In this document: positions 7,316-16,185 of the stretch, piece after piece
Numbering within the stretch: the stretch's first letter is position 1
Layout of the letters: every line of letters begins with the position of its first letter
DNA from: Solobacterium sp.
GTDB lineage: Bacteria > Bacillota_I > Bacilli_A > Erysipelotrichales > Erysipelotrichaceae
NCBI GenBank assembly: GCA_017941735.1
Contig: JAGAVW010000033.1
Coordinates: 1 to 35,407, forward strand
DNA: 35,407 nt
Direction: 5' to 3'
Program-made: the position numbers and the translations under genes
Notes under the pieces: generated by a model
Databases searched by the model: none
The model's input: the letters and a program-made list of their open reading frames with translations, nothing else
Told to the model about the DNA's origin: nothing

Positions 7316-7644
7316 GATTGGATACCACAAGCTGCGCCCACTACGGTCTCGGCTTGTTTTTTAAATTCTTCCACATTCTCTAAAACATCCCAAGCTTCTT
7401 CATGTTTTAAAAACCAACGAATCGCATACGAACACGTAACCATCGCCTTTTTTCCATCTTTACGTAACTCTTCTACACAAGCTTCCACAAGCTTAGAGGC
7501 AATTCCTTGCCCACGTAAAGAATCATCCACAAAAGTATGATTGATATTCACAACACCTCCTTTTTCTTCAGGAAAATCAATTTCCGCAATTCGTTTTCCT
7601 TCTTCATCCTCTAGCCAAATACAAGTATCCTTCTTTTGAAACAT
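7297..7644 (-). CDS. GNAT-type N-acetyltransferase (YjdJ-like)
   Basis: This 115-residue protein matches the short Gcn5-related type. IAEIDFP is an early strand, FVDDSLRGQGIASKLVEACV carries the acetyl-CoA motif (RGQGIASKL), and a late YAIRWFLKH segment follows. The substrate is unknown. AAGGAG precedes the start. It is the last gene of a probable minus-strand operon with the aldolase (42 bp gap) and ATPase, and its 3' end overlaps the convergent metallo-hydrolase gene. Confidence 0.82.
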   Translation of the reverse strand: MFQKKDTCIWLEDEEGKRIAEIDFPEEKGGVVNINHTFVDDSLRGQGIASKLVEACVEELRKDGKKAMVTCSYAIRWFLKHEEAWDVLENVEEFKKQAETVVGAACGIQSQVNRK

Positions 7645-7686
7645 CTTTTTATCTCCTTTTTCTTAACTATTCTTTCCATTCTAAAA

Positions 7687-8460
7687 CTATACTAAGATTT
7701 CTTGAATATCTTCTTTAATCGCATCAACCATGATATTGACATCTGATGCATAGACCACCGCATGCGCACCTAGTTCAAAGTAATATCTTGCTTCTTCTTT
7801 TGAAAAAGTAAAAATCATTAAATATTTATTGGCTGCTATTACCGCGTGACATACTTTTTCAAATGCTTCTTTAAATATAGGTGAATCAAAATCTCCTGGA
7901 ACGCCTAAACTCGTTGATAAATCATAGGGCCCAACAAAGATGCCATCGACGCCATCTAATGCCACAATTTCTTCAATACACTCCGCACACTCTTTGGTCT
8001 CGCATTGTGGGATGAGTAAAGTTTCCTTATTACAGGTATCAAAATAGTCTTGCAAGTTGCCTTGGGCAATATCCGCATAGCCATAGCCCGCTTTACGCGC
8101 AAAGGCAACACCACGCTCACCAAGCGGATAATACTTTGCGTAACGTACCAAATTCTTTACTTCTTCGATGGAATGAATATCTGGCACAATAATTGCTTCC
8201 GCCCCAATGTCGAGTTGCTTTAATACATTGGTTCGCGAGACATCCGTAATACGCACGCAAGGAGTCATACGGCTTAAATCCGCCACCCGACACATCTGTT
8301 GCGTTGATTCCACCTCAAATGGTCCATGTTCATTATCGATGATAATAAAATCAATGCCGGAATAGCCTAGCGCCTCAACCGTGGATGCTCCACCCATCCA
8401 CACAAATGTGCCTAAGGCCTTTTTTCCTTGTTCAAGTTTTTCTTTTAAACGATTTTTCAT
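7687..8460 (-). CDS. HpcH/HpaI-type class II aldolase
   Basis: The protein has 257 residues and the family length. H45 in IIDNEHGPFE and R70 in CVRITD match the catalytic His and Arg of HpaI, and E154 (PQCE) and D180 (GPYDLS) match the divalent-metal ligands. These enzymes reversibly split 2-keto-3-deoxy acids into pyruvate and an aldehyde (HpaI, GarL, RhmA). The exact substrate cannot be read from sequence. The start lies one base after the ATPase stop codon, so the genes are coupled; GAGGAAG lies just upstream. Confidence 0.9.
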   Translation of the reverse strand: MKNRLKEKLEQGKKALGTFVWMGGASTVEALGYSGIDFIIIDNEHGPFEVESTQQMCRVADLSRMTPCVRITDVSRTNVLKQLDIGAEAIIVPDIHSIEEVKNLVRYAKYYPLGERGVAFARKAGYGYADIAQGNLQDYFDTCNKETLLIPQCETKECAECIEEIVALDGVDGIFVGPYDLSTSLGVPGDFDSPIFKEAFEKVCHAVIAANKYLMIFTFSKEEARYYFELGAHAVVYASDVNIMVDAIKEDIQEILV

Positions 8461-8461
8461 G

Positions 8462-9193
8462 TTACACTTCCTCTTCTTCCATTAAATATTTCAACATCCG
8501 CTCTGGATTGTCCATAAACTGTTTCATCACTTTGTAGTGCTCCGTATCCCGATATGCCACCGCTTGGATTCCTTCTTCACTAAATAATAGAATACGGGCC
8601 TTCGGATAAGCCATGAGGATGGGCGAATGGGTCGCAATTATAAACTGCGAATCGTCTTTTACGAAACGATGTATCTCACACAATAAGGTTAATAAACGTT
8701 GTGGGGATAAAGCTGCTTCTGGTTCATCAAGAATATATAAGCCTTTTCCTTCAAAGCGATTTTGAATTAAGGATAAAAAGGCTTCCCCATGCGATAACGT
8801 ATGAAAGGATTGATTCCCATACCGTTTTAAACTTGTGTTTTCTTCAATGTACGTAGATGTATTATAAAAGCTTTCTGCCCGCAAAAAGAACCCATCTTTT
8901 TCCTTTAATCCTTTGATTACCGTTATTAACTCATAGAGCTCTGAATGCGTCTTATGCGTTTCAAATTGAAAATCTTTGGAGCCCCCTTCTGGATTGAAAC
9001 CAACCGCAATCGCAATCGCTTCTAATAAAGTCGACTTTCCGGTTCCATTTTCGCCTACAAAAAAGGTAACTGGCTCATCAAATACGAGTTCTTTTTCACG
9101 CAAAAGATACTTCACTATTGGAAGATCCTTTAAGTACCTATCTTTTTGTGGCGCATGTTCCATTTTTATGCCACGAATATAATTTCTATTCAT
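8462..9193 (-). CDS. AAA/ABC-type ATPase (COG3910-like)
   Basis: The 243-residue protein has Walker A GENGTGKST (47-55), an ABC signature-like LSHGEAF, Walker B LYILDEPEAAL, and the H-switch in ATHSPILMAY. There are no membrane segments, so it is not a transporter permease. It belongs to small SMC/Rad50-like stand-alone ATPases of unclear role. A second start at Met11 is possible; the first ATG has only a weak purine-rich site. It is the first gene of an operon with the aldolase and GNAT genes. Confidence 0.85.
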   Translation of the reverse strand: MNRNYIRGIKMEHAPQKDRYLKDLPIVKYLLREKELVFDEPVTFFVGENGTGKSTLLEAIAIAVGFNPEGGSKDFQFETHKTHSELYELITVIKGLKEKDGFFLRAESFYNTSTYIEENTSLKRYGNQSFHTLSHGEAFLSLIQNRFEGKGLYILDEPEAALSPQRLLTLLCEIHRFVKDDSQFIIATHSPILMAYPKARILLFSEEGIQAVAYRDTEHYKVMKQFMDNPERMLKYLMEEEEV

Positions 9194-9235
9194 GTCTCTT
9201 TTATCTTACAAGGATTCTTAAACCCCTTCAAATAA

Positions 9236-9264
9236 AATAGGTTTTACCTGAGGTAAAACCTATT
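9236..9264 (-). terminator. Terminator of the phosphoglucomutase gene
   Basis: A perfect 13-bp stem, AATAGGTTTTACC (9236-9248) with GGTAAAACCTATT (9252-9264), encloses a TGA loop. A T-rich stretch follows on the minus strand just past the stop codon. Confidence 0.85.
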
Positions 9265-9267
9265 GTT

Positions 9268-10965
9268 TTATGCCATGAGTTTGACCATGACGTCTTGGTA
9301 TGCTTTGCCTTTTTCTTCGGCTTCTTCGTGAGAGTCCCCACGTACACAGTAATATACTTTCACTTTAGGCTCTGTACCACTTGGTCGTACCGCAACCCAA
9401 GAGCCATCTTCTAAGAAATACTTTAAGACATTGGAAACTGGGAAACCTTCTAATGGTTTTACTTCCTCGCCTTTGCCTTCTTCTTGGGTTTGGAAGTCTT
9501 GCCAAGCAACCACTTTCTTCCCCGCGATTTCATTTAAGCGATCTTTACGTAAACTAGACATAATCTCTTGGATACGCGCTGCACCTGCTTGTCCTTCAAG
9601 GGTGGTAGAAGTTTGTGTTTCACTATAATAGCCTAATTCCTTATAACAATCTTCTAAGACATCCACAAGTGTTTTTCCTTGTGCTTTATAGTAAGAAGCC
9701 GCTTCCGCTAACATGAGACAAGCTTGTGGAGCATCTTTATCACGCACAAATGGTTTAATCAAAGAACCATAGGACTCTTCATATCCAAAGACATAATTCT
9801 TCGCATGGTTGACTTCGTATTTCGCCACTTTATCCCCAATGAATTTAAAGCCAGTTAAGGTCTTTTCCGTTTCTACCCCATATTTACTTGCGAGTTTTTC
9901 TCCCAAGTCACTTGTGACGACGGTATTAAACATCACTGGGTTTTCTGGCATCAATCCTTTTTCGGTTAATTGACTTAAAATATATTCAATTAATACCGAA
10001 CCAGATTGGTTCCCGGTTAATACCACATATTCGCCATTGTGTTTTGCACCAACACCCATACGGTCCGCATCTGGATCACATACAAGAATAATATCCGCAT
10101 CTTCTTTCTTGGCATATTCAAGTGCTAATTCATAAGCACCGGGTTGTTCGGGGTTTGGGGTAGGTGTATTCGCAAAATCAGGATTTGGATCACATTGTTC
10201 CAAAACTGGAATCACGCAATAACCGCAATCTTTTAGGATTGTACGAACTGGGACATTGGCTGTTCCATGTTCTGGCGAAAAGACGATTTTAATATTCTCT
10301 TTTGGAACATCGGGGTTCAATTGAATGGATTTTACATTGTCATAATAAACACGATCCACACCTTCACCAATGACCGTAATCAATTTCTTTTCTTCTTCAT
10401 CCACATCCGCACTAACACTTAATTCATCTTCAATCGCATTGACTTTCGCAATCACTTGATCGGCTAAAGACGGAATGAGTTGACAACCCTTTTCATCATA
10501 AAGCTTATAGCCATTGTATTCTCTTGGGTTATGGGAAGCAGTAATCATGATGCCTCCAAAACAATTTAAATGACGAACCGCAAAGGATAGTTCTGGCGTT
10601 GGACGAAGACTTTCAAATACATAAGACGTAATGCCATATTTCACTAAAACATTGGCACTATCAAACGCAAATTCTCTTGAAAGATGACGATTATCATACC
10701 CAATCGCTATACCGCGCTTCATCGCGTCTTCTCCATTTTCCTTAATGTATTCCGCAAAACCTGCGGTTGCCTTACGAATGGTATGGATATTGATTCGATT
10801 GGTTCCTGCGCCCATTAAGCCACGCATCCCTGCTGTACCAAATTCAATGGTGGTATAAAACGCATCGGTAATCGCTTTTTCATCCATTTCTTTCAGTTCT
10901 TCTTTTAAAGTTGGATCTAAATTTGGGCTATTTAACCACCGTTCATAGTTTTCTTGTGCTGTCAT
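9268..10965 (-). CDS. pgcA: Phosphoglucomutase/phosphomannomutase
   Basis: The protein has 565 residues, as usual for the PgcA type. All family motifs are intact: TASHNP with the phosphorylated Ser144, the metal loop DPDADR, the sugar-binding GYEESYG, and the phosphate-binding RPSGTEPKVK. It converts glucose-6-phosphate and glucose-1-phosphate, so it can supply the glucose-1-phosphate used by the CDP-glucose genes further along. AAGGGA precedes the start. It has its own terminator, and a separate terminator isolates it from HPr upstream. Confidence 0.95.
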   Translation of the reverse strand: MTAQENYERWLNSPNLDPTLKEELKEMDEKAITDAFYTTIEFGTAGMRGLMGAGTNRINIHTIRKATAGFAEYIKENGEDAMKRGIAIGYDNRHLSREFAFDSANVLVKYGITSYVFESLRPTPELSFAVRHLNCFGGIMITASHNPREYNGYKLYDEKGCQLIPSLADQVIAKVNAIEDELSVSADVDEEEKKLITVIGEGVDRVYYDNVKSIQLNPDVPKENIKIVFSPEHGTANVPVRTILKDCGYCVIPVLEQCDPNPDFANTPTPNPEQPGAYELALEYAKKEDADIILVCDPDADRMGVGAKHNGEYVVLTGNQSGSVLIEYILSQLTEKGLMPENPVMFNTVVTSDLGEKLASKYGVETEKTLTGFKFIGDKVAKYEVNHAKNYVFGYEESYGSLIKPFVRDKDAPQACLMLAEAASYYKAQGKTLVDVLEDCYKELGYYSETQTSTTLEGQAGAARIQEIMSSLRKDRLNEIAGKKVVAWQDFQTQEEGKGEEVKPLEGFPVSNVLKYFLEDGSWVAVRPSGTEPKVKVYYCVRGDSHEEAEEKGKAYQDVMVKLMA

Positions 10966-10982
10966 ATTTATCCCTTTCCATT

Positions 10983-11011
10983 AAAAAAATGGAAGATGCA
11001 TCGCATCTTCC
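10983..11011 (-). terminator. Terminator of the HPr gene
   Basis: GGAAGATGC (10991-10999) pairs with GCATCTTCC (11003-11011), loop ATC, followed on the minus strand by seven T (complement of the A-run at 10983-10989). This is a strong rho-independent terminator. Confidence 0.9.
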
Positions 11012-11029
11012 CATTGTGTTTTGCTTAAA

Positions 11030-11296
11030 CTATGCGATTACTTTTTGTGTACGAAGAACTTCTTCAATCGCAGCGATCGCTTCTTCTTCATCTTCTCCTT
11101 CACAACTGATGGTTACTTCTGATTGTGTAGGAATTCCTAAAGACATAACACCCATAATGGATTTCATGTTTACAGAGCGACCTTTATAAGCTACTTTTAC
11201 TTCACTCTTGAATTTACTTGCCGCATTTACAGCTACGGTTGCTGGGCGTGCATGTAAACCAACAGGATCAATTACTAATACATTGATTTCTTTCAT
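11030..11296 (-). CDS. ptsH: HPr, phosphocarrier protein of the sugar PTS
   Basis: From the ATG at 11296 the protein has 88 residues, the normal HPr length. H15 in GLHARPAT is the enzyme I/II phosphorylation site, and S46 in NMKSIMGVMSLGI is the HPr kinase site used in Gram-positive catabolite control. The ATG is preferred to an upstream TTG because GGGAGG lies directly before it. It stands alone: no enzyme I gene follows, and it has its own terminator. Confidence 0.96.
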   Translation of the reverse strand: MKEINVLVIDPVGLHARPATVAVNAASKFKSEVKVAYKGRSVNMKSIMGVMSLGIPTQSEVTISCEGEDEEEAIAAIEEVLRTQKVIA

Positions 11297-11355
11297 TTCA
11301 TAACCTCCCAAATCTATAACTTAATATACTCTTTCTATCCCTTTTCTGCAAGCGG

Positions 11356-12549
11356 TTACATCCTTTTTTCTTTCCGGAACATGAACTTACGCGCAATGGA
11401 AATTCCTACTTTAAAGGGGAATGGCCTTAATGCCTTATCTGCTTCTTTTAATTTCTCAGGAATTGGGATGCCTTGTGGGCAATGGGAAACACATTTCCCA
11501 CAATTGATACACTGGCTCGCAAAGGCTGGTTTTTTAGTTAATCCAACGGTTTGAGCAAATTGAAAGCGCCCTTCGGTTTTCGATTCAATATACATCATAT
11601 TGTAGGCATGGAATGTTCCTGGTATATCGACCCCTTGCGGGCATGGCATACAATAGCGACATCCCGTACAACCTACTTTATCTAATTTCTTGATTTCTTG
11701 AATCACATTCACAATGGTTTCATAATCTTCCTTTTCGAATTCATCGACCTTAGCTTCGGAAGCAACGCGACAATTCTCTTTGACCATATCTAAGGTGTTC
11801 ATACCCGATAAGACAACGGTTACTTCTTTTTGATTATAGAGCCAACGTAAGCCCCACTCTGCTGCGCTCCAATTGCGCTTACTATTAGAAAATACATTTT
11901 TTGCGTTTGCCGGCAACATGTTCACTAACTTGCCCCCGCGTAAAGGTTCCATAATCACAACTGGAATCCCCTTTTCATAGGCAGCTTCTAAACCAGCTCT
12001 ACCCGCTTGTGAATTCTCATCAAAATAGTTGTATTGAATTTGACAAATATCCCAATCATAATCATTTAAGATTTTCAAAAACCCATCCGTATTCCCATGG
12101 TAAGAAAAGCCAATGTTTTTGATTTGTCCACTTTTTTTCTTTTCTTCAATCCATTCAATGATGCCAATCTTTTTAAGTTTTTCCCACATCGCAACATCGG
12201 TTAAATGATGCATTAAATAATAATCGATGTAATCGGTTCTTAGGCGTGAAAGCTCCTCATTAAAATAACGATCAATTGCGCTTTTTGAACTAATTAAATA
12301 TTGTGGTAACTTCGTAGCAATATGAATCTTTTCACGGATTCCATTCTTTTCAAAGATTTCTCCAATCGCTACTTCACTACCTCCATATACATAGGCAGTA
12401 TCAAAATAATTGACCCCCGCATGGTAAGCTTCCATGATTTGCTCTTCGGCTAAAGCCAAATCGATACTGCCACCCTTTTTCACAAAGCGCATGCATCCAA
12501 ATCCCAAAATAGATAAGGGATTGTTTTGTTTATCCTTTCGATACTGCAT
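11356..12549 (-). CDS. Aldo/keto reductase with C-terminal 2x[4Fe-4S] domain
   Basis: The protein has 397 residues. The N-terminal barrel carries the AKR catalytic set D50, Y55, K80 and a His in YYLMHH (about 114-115). The last 100 residues add two ferredoxin-like clusters, CTGCRYCMPCPQG and CINCGKCVSHCPQG, as in the Fe-S group of AKR-like proteins found in anaerobes. The substrate is unknown. It starts 17 bases after nrdD, with AGGAGA before the ATG, so it is probably the third gene of the anaerobic ribonucleotide reductase operon. No clear terminator is seen after it. Confidence 0.9.
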   Translation of the reverse strand: MQYRKDKQNNPLSILGFGCMRFVKKGGSIDLALAEEQIMEAYHAGVNYFDTAYVYGGSEVAIGEIFEKNGIREKIHIATKLPQYLISSKSAIDRYFNEELSRLRTDYIDYYLMHHLTDVAMWEKLKKIGIIEWIEEKKKSGQIKNIGFSYHGNTDGFLKILNDYDWDICQIQYNYFDENSQAGRAGLEAAYEKGIPVVIMEPLRGGKLVNMLPANAKNVFSNSKRNWSAAEWGLRWLYNQKEVTVVLSGMNTLDMVKENCRVASEAKVDEFEKEDYETIVNVIQEIKKLDKVGCTGCRYCMPCPQGVDIPGTFHAYNMMYIESKTEGRFQFAQTVGLTKKPAFASQCINCGKCVSHCPQGIPIPEKLKEADKALRPFPFKVGISIARKFMFRKEKRM

Positions 12550-12566
12550 AAGTTCTCCTAAATCTT

Positions 12567-14933
12567 TTATGCTTCATTGAGATAGCGAATGATTTCCGAA
12601 GCGCCAACGAGTTTATGAACATTTTTCCCACTAAAGACAAGCGTTGGTACTTGAAGAATCTCATATTTTTCACATAAGTCTTGATTATCTTCCGCATCCA
12701 CAATCGTATAGCCTATTTTTTCATTGGTTAAGCGTTCTTTAATCATCTGACAATTTGGACAAGTTTTGGTGGTAAAAAGAAGGACTTCATCCGATTTCTT
12801 TGGTGTAATCGTAACTGGTTTTACAGGTTCTTCTTTCTTTTCTAAAACCGGTAAACTCGGCGTGTTACCATCTACTTTATAGACTTTACGATCGATAAAT
12901 TCTTGGGCTTTCCCATCATTCCAGTTTTTCACAGGACGATAATAACCCGTAATACGGGAATACACTTCCGTCTCACTACCACATTTTGGACACTTCCAAA
13001 CTTCTCCTACCAAATACCCATGGTTTGGACAAACGGAGTAAGTTGGACTCATTGTGTAATAAGGCAACTTATAGTTCATCGCAATTTTACGCACGAGTGT
13101 TGCGGCTGCTTGCCAATCACTTAAGCGCTCCCCTAAGAAGGCATGGAAGACCGTTCCACTTGTATAGAGGGTTTGGAACTTGTCTTCAATATCTAACGCT
13201 GTGAAGATATCTTCTGTATAGCCGACTGGTAAGTGCGAACTATTCGTATAGTATGGCGTCCCATTTTCGTTTGCGGTAATGATTTCGGGATACGCTTCTT
13301 TATCATGTTTCGCAAGACGATAGGAGGTACTTTCCGCTGGGGTTGCTTCGAGGTTATATAAATCTCCATATTGTTCTTGATAGTCTTGTAAACGCTCCCG
13401 CATATGCGTAAGCACTTCAATCGTGAAGGCTTGGGCTTGTTCATTGGTTAAATCTTCCTTAATCCAATTGGCGTTCAGACATGCTTCATTCATTCCTACT
13501 AAGCCAATCGTACTAAAGTGATTGTTGAAGGTGCCTAAATAGCGTTTGGTATAAGGATATAACCCATTCTCTAACAACTTACTAACCACATCTCGTTTTA
13601 CCTTTAAACTACGTGCGGATAAATCCATCATACGGTCTAAGCGTTTATAGAAATCTTCTTTATTTTTGGAAAGATAGGCAATACGAGGCATATTGATGGT
13701 CACAACCCCAATCGAACCAGTCGATTCACCCGAGCCAAAATAGCCTCCACTCTTTTTGCGCAATTCTCTTAAATCTAAACGTAAACGACAACACATGGAA
13801 CGAACATCACTTGGTTCCATATCTGAGTTAACATAGTTCGAGAAATACGGCGTGCCATATTTCGCAGTCATTTCAAATAAAAGACGATTATTTTCGGTAT
13901 CAGACCAATCAAAATCTTTGGTGATGGAATAGGTCGGAATTGGATATTGGAAGCCACGTCCGTTTGCGTCTCCTTCAATCATGATTTCAATGAAAGCACG
14001 ATTGACCATATCCATTTCTTCTTTACAATCTTTGTATTTGAAGTCCATCTCTTTTCCACCTACAATCGCAGGTAGTTCTGCCAAATCATTTGGAACCGTC
14101 CAATCTAACGTGATATTTGTAAAGGGTGCTTGGGTTCCCCAACGACTTGGTGTATTGACGCCATAAACGAAGGATTGAATGCCTTGTTTGACTTCTGCAT
14201 AAGAAAGATTATCCACCTTTACAAAAGGTGCCAAATACGTATCAAAGCTTGAGAATGCTTGGGCGCCAGCCCATTCATTCTGCATGATTCCTAAGAAATT
14301 CACCATTTGATTACATAAGGTACTTAAGTGTTTAGCAGGAGCAGAAGTAATCTTACCTGGAATTCCACCTAATCCTTCTTGAATGAGTTGTTTTAAAGAC
14401 CAACCTGCACAATACCCTGTCAACATGCTTAAATCATGAATGTGAATATCCGCAGAGCGGTGCGCATTGGAGATTTCTTCATCATAAACACTATTCAACC
14501 AATAGTTCGCTGTAATCGCACCACTATTCGATAAAATCAAACCACCAACCGAATACGTTACGGTTGAGTTTTCTTTAACACGCCAATCTAGGGCCTTTAA
14601 ATAATCATCCACAACATTTTTATAATCCAATGTGGTTGCTTGAATATTACGTACATTTTCACGTTGTTTCCGATAGAGAATATATGCCTTCGCTACATCC
14701 GCATATCCTGCATCACTCAATACCTTTTCGCAAGAGTCTTGAATCGCTTCCACATCAATTTTTGCATCTTCAATCTTAGGCTCAAAATCACTTGTGACAC
14801 GAAGGGCTAATAAATCGATAATGCCTTGCGTATATTCCCGCTCGCAAGCATCAAATGCTTGTCCAATCGCGGTACTAATTTTGTTGACATCAAACTCCGC
14901 TAAACTACCATCTCTTTTTACTACTTGATACAT
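12567..14933 (-). CDS. nrdD: Anaerobic ribonucleoside-triphosphate reductase with C-terminal glutaredoxin domain
   Basis: The protein has 788 residues. An ATP-cone (about 1-95) precedes the class III catalytic barrel, with MCCRLRLD around 380 holding active-site cysteine(s). The C-terminal zinc site includes C635, C648 and C651, and the glycyl radical is G663 in RITGYYRP. A linker (about 690-713) then leads to a glutaredoxin/NrdH-like domain (714-788) with C725-P-N-C728 and cis-Pro763 in QVPTLV. The RITGYYRP form is the type associated with redoxin-dependent rather than formate-dependent enzymes, so the reductant may be built in (inference). The upstream NrdG gene ends four bases before its start. 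Confidence 0.95.
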   Translation of the reverse strand: MYQVVKRDGSLAEFDVNKISTAIGQAFDACEREYTQGIIDLLALRVTSDFEPKIEDAKIDVEAIQDSCEKVLSDAGYADVAKAYILYRKQRENVRNIQATTLDYKNVVDDYLKALDWRVKENSTVTYSVGGLILSNSGAITANYWLNSVYDEEISNAHRSADIHIHDLSMLTGYCAGWSLKQLIQEGLGGIPGKITSAPAKHLSTLCNQMVNFLGIMQNEWAGAQAFSSFDTYLAPFVKVDNLSYAEVKQGIQSFVYGVNTPSRWGTQAPFTNITLDWTVPNDLAELPAIVGGKEMDFKYKDCKEEMDMVNRAFIEIMIEGDANGRGFQYPIPTYSITKDFDWSDTENNRLLFEMTAKYGTPYFSNYVNSDMEPSDVRSMCCRLRLDLRELRKKSGGYFGSGESTGSIGVVTINMPRIAYLSKNKEDFYKRLDRMMDLSARSLKVKRDVVSKLLENGLYPYTKRYLGTFNNHFSTIGLVGMNEACLNANWIKEDLTNEQAQAFTIEVLTHMRERLQDYQEQYGDLYNLEATPAESTSYRLAKHDKEAYPEIITANENGTPYYTNSSHLPVGYTEDIFTALDIEDKFQTLYTSGTVFHAFLGERLSDWQAAATLVRKIAMNYKLPYYTMSPTYSVCPNHGYLVGEVWKCPKCGSETEVYSRITGYYRPVKNWNDGKAQEFIDRKVYKVDGNTPSLPVLEKKEEPVKPVTITPKKSDEVLLFTTKTCPNCQMIKERLTNEKIGYTIVDAEDNQDLCEKYEILQVPTLVFSGKNVHKLVGASEIIRYLNEA

Positions 14934-14937
14934 ACGA

Positions 14938-16086
14938 TTACCCTTCTTTCATTCCTCTTAGTTGTGCAGTTGGCACAAGTGCTTTTACTTCTTCTAATAA
15001 GTCTTCCATTTCCTCTTTGTCATAAGCACTAAACCCTGGCTGAATCACATTTCCACTTTCCACATATTGTTGGAGGTAGTAGTGCTTTGCCCCACGGATC
15101 CATCGCCCAATATCGATAAGATCTTCTTTGGTGTGGAACTCTTTTACAACCGTGGTTCGAAATTCATAATCAATATCACAGGTTAATAAATACGAAATGG
15201 ATTCTTTGATGTGGCTGAGTTGGAATACATCTTCATTCAAACCTACCGTAGCCGCATATTTATCGGGACTATTTTTCACATCCATCGCCACATAATCCAC
15301 ATAGCCACTATCCACAAGCTTTTTTAAACGCTCTGGATGATTGCCATTGGTATCAATTTTCACCAAGTAATTCAGACGTTTAATCTGTTTGATAAAATCG
15401 AGTAATCCTTCCTGCAACAAAGGTTCTCCACCACTAATACAAACGCCATCTAATACCCCTTTTCTTTTTTCGAGATATTCAAGTACTTCCTCGGCATTTA
15501 AATATGCATAATTATCTGGGACAAACACCAAATCACGATTATGGCAATATGGGCACTTAAAATTACATCCACTTGTAAAGATGGTGGCAGCTGCTTTTCC
15601 TGGGTAATCGAGTAAGGTTAACTTTTGTAAGCCACCAATTTTGATATTGGATAGATTCTCTTCTTCCACAATTTCCGTGCGTGAATTTTCACACGCTTGC
15701 GCCAACATTTCTTCAAACGCATCAAATGCGACGCCATTTGCTAAGATATTGCGGTATTCATTACGCAATTCATATAAATCATTCATGATTTCTGCAGCTT
15801 TCGCGGTGGTATAGAGGCGTTTGACACGATGGTCATTTTCATCTGTTTGGGCGCGTACATAACCCTGTTCAATTAGACGATTAATACTCTTTGTCGTAGT
15901 GCCTTTATCTACTTCACTGATACGTGAAGTCTCCTGCATGGAAATGCCTTCATTTTCATAGATATAAAACAAGTAAAATAATTGTCCTGAGCCAATCTCA
16001 TACTTCGCAAGTACGCGATCAAAATACTTCTGCATATTTCGATAGAGGATGGATAAATGAATCAAAAAGTTACTATTATTTTCCAT
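14938..16086 (-). CDS. nrdG: MarR-type DNA-binding domain fused to NrdG radical-SAM activase
   Basis: One uninterrupted frame gives 382 residues. Residues 1-140 read as a complete MarR winged helix: SMQETSRISEVDKGTTTKS is the helix-turn-helix, and VRAQTDENDHRVKRLYTT is the wing. Residues 147-382 are a full NrdG-type activase with C174-x3-C178-x2-C181 in CNFKCPYCHN and the SAM motif GGEP (219-222). NrdG forms the glycyl radical on NrdD, encoded four bases downstream. I start at 16086 because GGTGAG precedes it; the ATG four codons earlier follows only a T-run. A regulator fused to this activase is unusual and suggests the operon is controlled by its own activating enzyme. Confidence 0.93.
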   Translation of the reverse strand: MENNSNFLIHLSILYRNMQKYFDRVLAKYEIGSGQLFYLFYIYENEGISMQETSRISEVDKGTTTKSINRLIEQGYVRAQTDENDHRVKRLYTTAKAAEIMNDLYELRNEYRNILANGVAFDAFEEMLAQACENSRTEIVEEENLSNIKIGGLQKLTLLDYPGKAAATIFTSGCNFKCPYCHNRDLVFVPDNYAYLNAEEVLEYLEKRKGVLDGVCISGGEPLLQEGLLDFIKQIKRLNYLVKIDTNGNHPERLKKLVDSGYVDYVAMDVKNSPDKYAATVGLNEDVFQLSHIKESISYLLTCDIDYEFRTTVVKEFHTKEDLIDIGRWIRGAKHYYLQQYVESGNVIQPGFSAYDKEEMEDLLEEVKALVPTAQLRGMKEG

Positions 16087-16102
16087 ATGTCTCACCATGA
16101 AA

Positions 16103-16141
16103 AAACCAGAAATTAGTTGGAAATCCCACCATTTCTGGTTT
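16103..16141 (-). terminator. Hairpin with U-tract overlapping the nrdG start region
   Basis: AAACCAGAAAT (16131-16141 on the minus strand) pairs perfectly with ATTTCTGGTTT (16103-16113) across a 17-base loop, followed by more T. It can terminate transcription coming from the fucose-isomerase-like gene. It also overlaps the expected transcription start of nrdG, so the same dyad could be an operator. Confidence 0.7.
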
Positions 16142-16142
16142 C

Positions 16143-16171
16143 ATTATAGTTTACGAATATTTATTTGTCAT
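16143..16171 (-). promoter_or_regulatory. Promoter of the nrdG-nrdD operon
   Basis: The minus strand reads ATGACA (16166-16171) and a perfect TATAAT (16143-16148), 17 bp apart. Transcription should start near 16136, inside the first arm of the downstream hairpin, so transcripts from here probably cannot form the complete hairpin. Confidence 0.65.
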
Positions 16172-16185
16172 CAAAAACGATGTAT

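Noticed and set aside
16103..16141. Riboswitch or T-box ahead of nrdG
   Set aside because: There is a single hairpin and no conserved leader; the predicted start site is inside the hairpin, so a leader RNA would lack its first arm.
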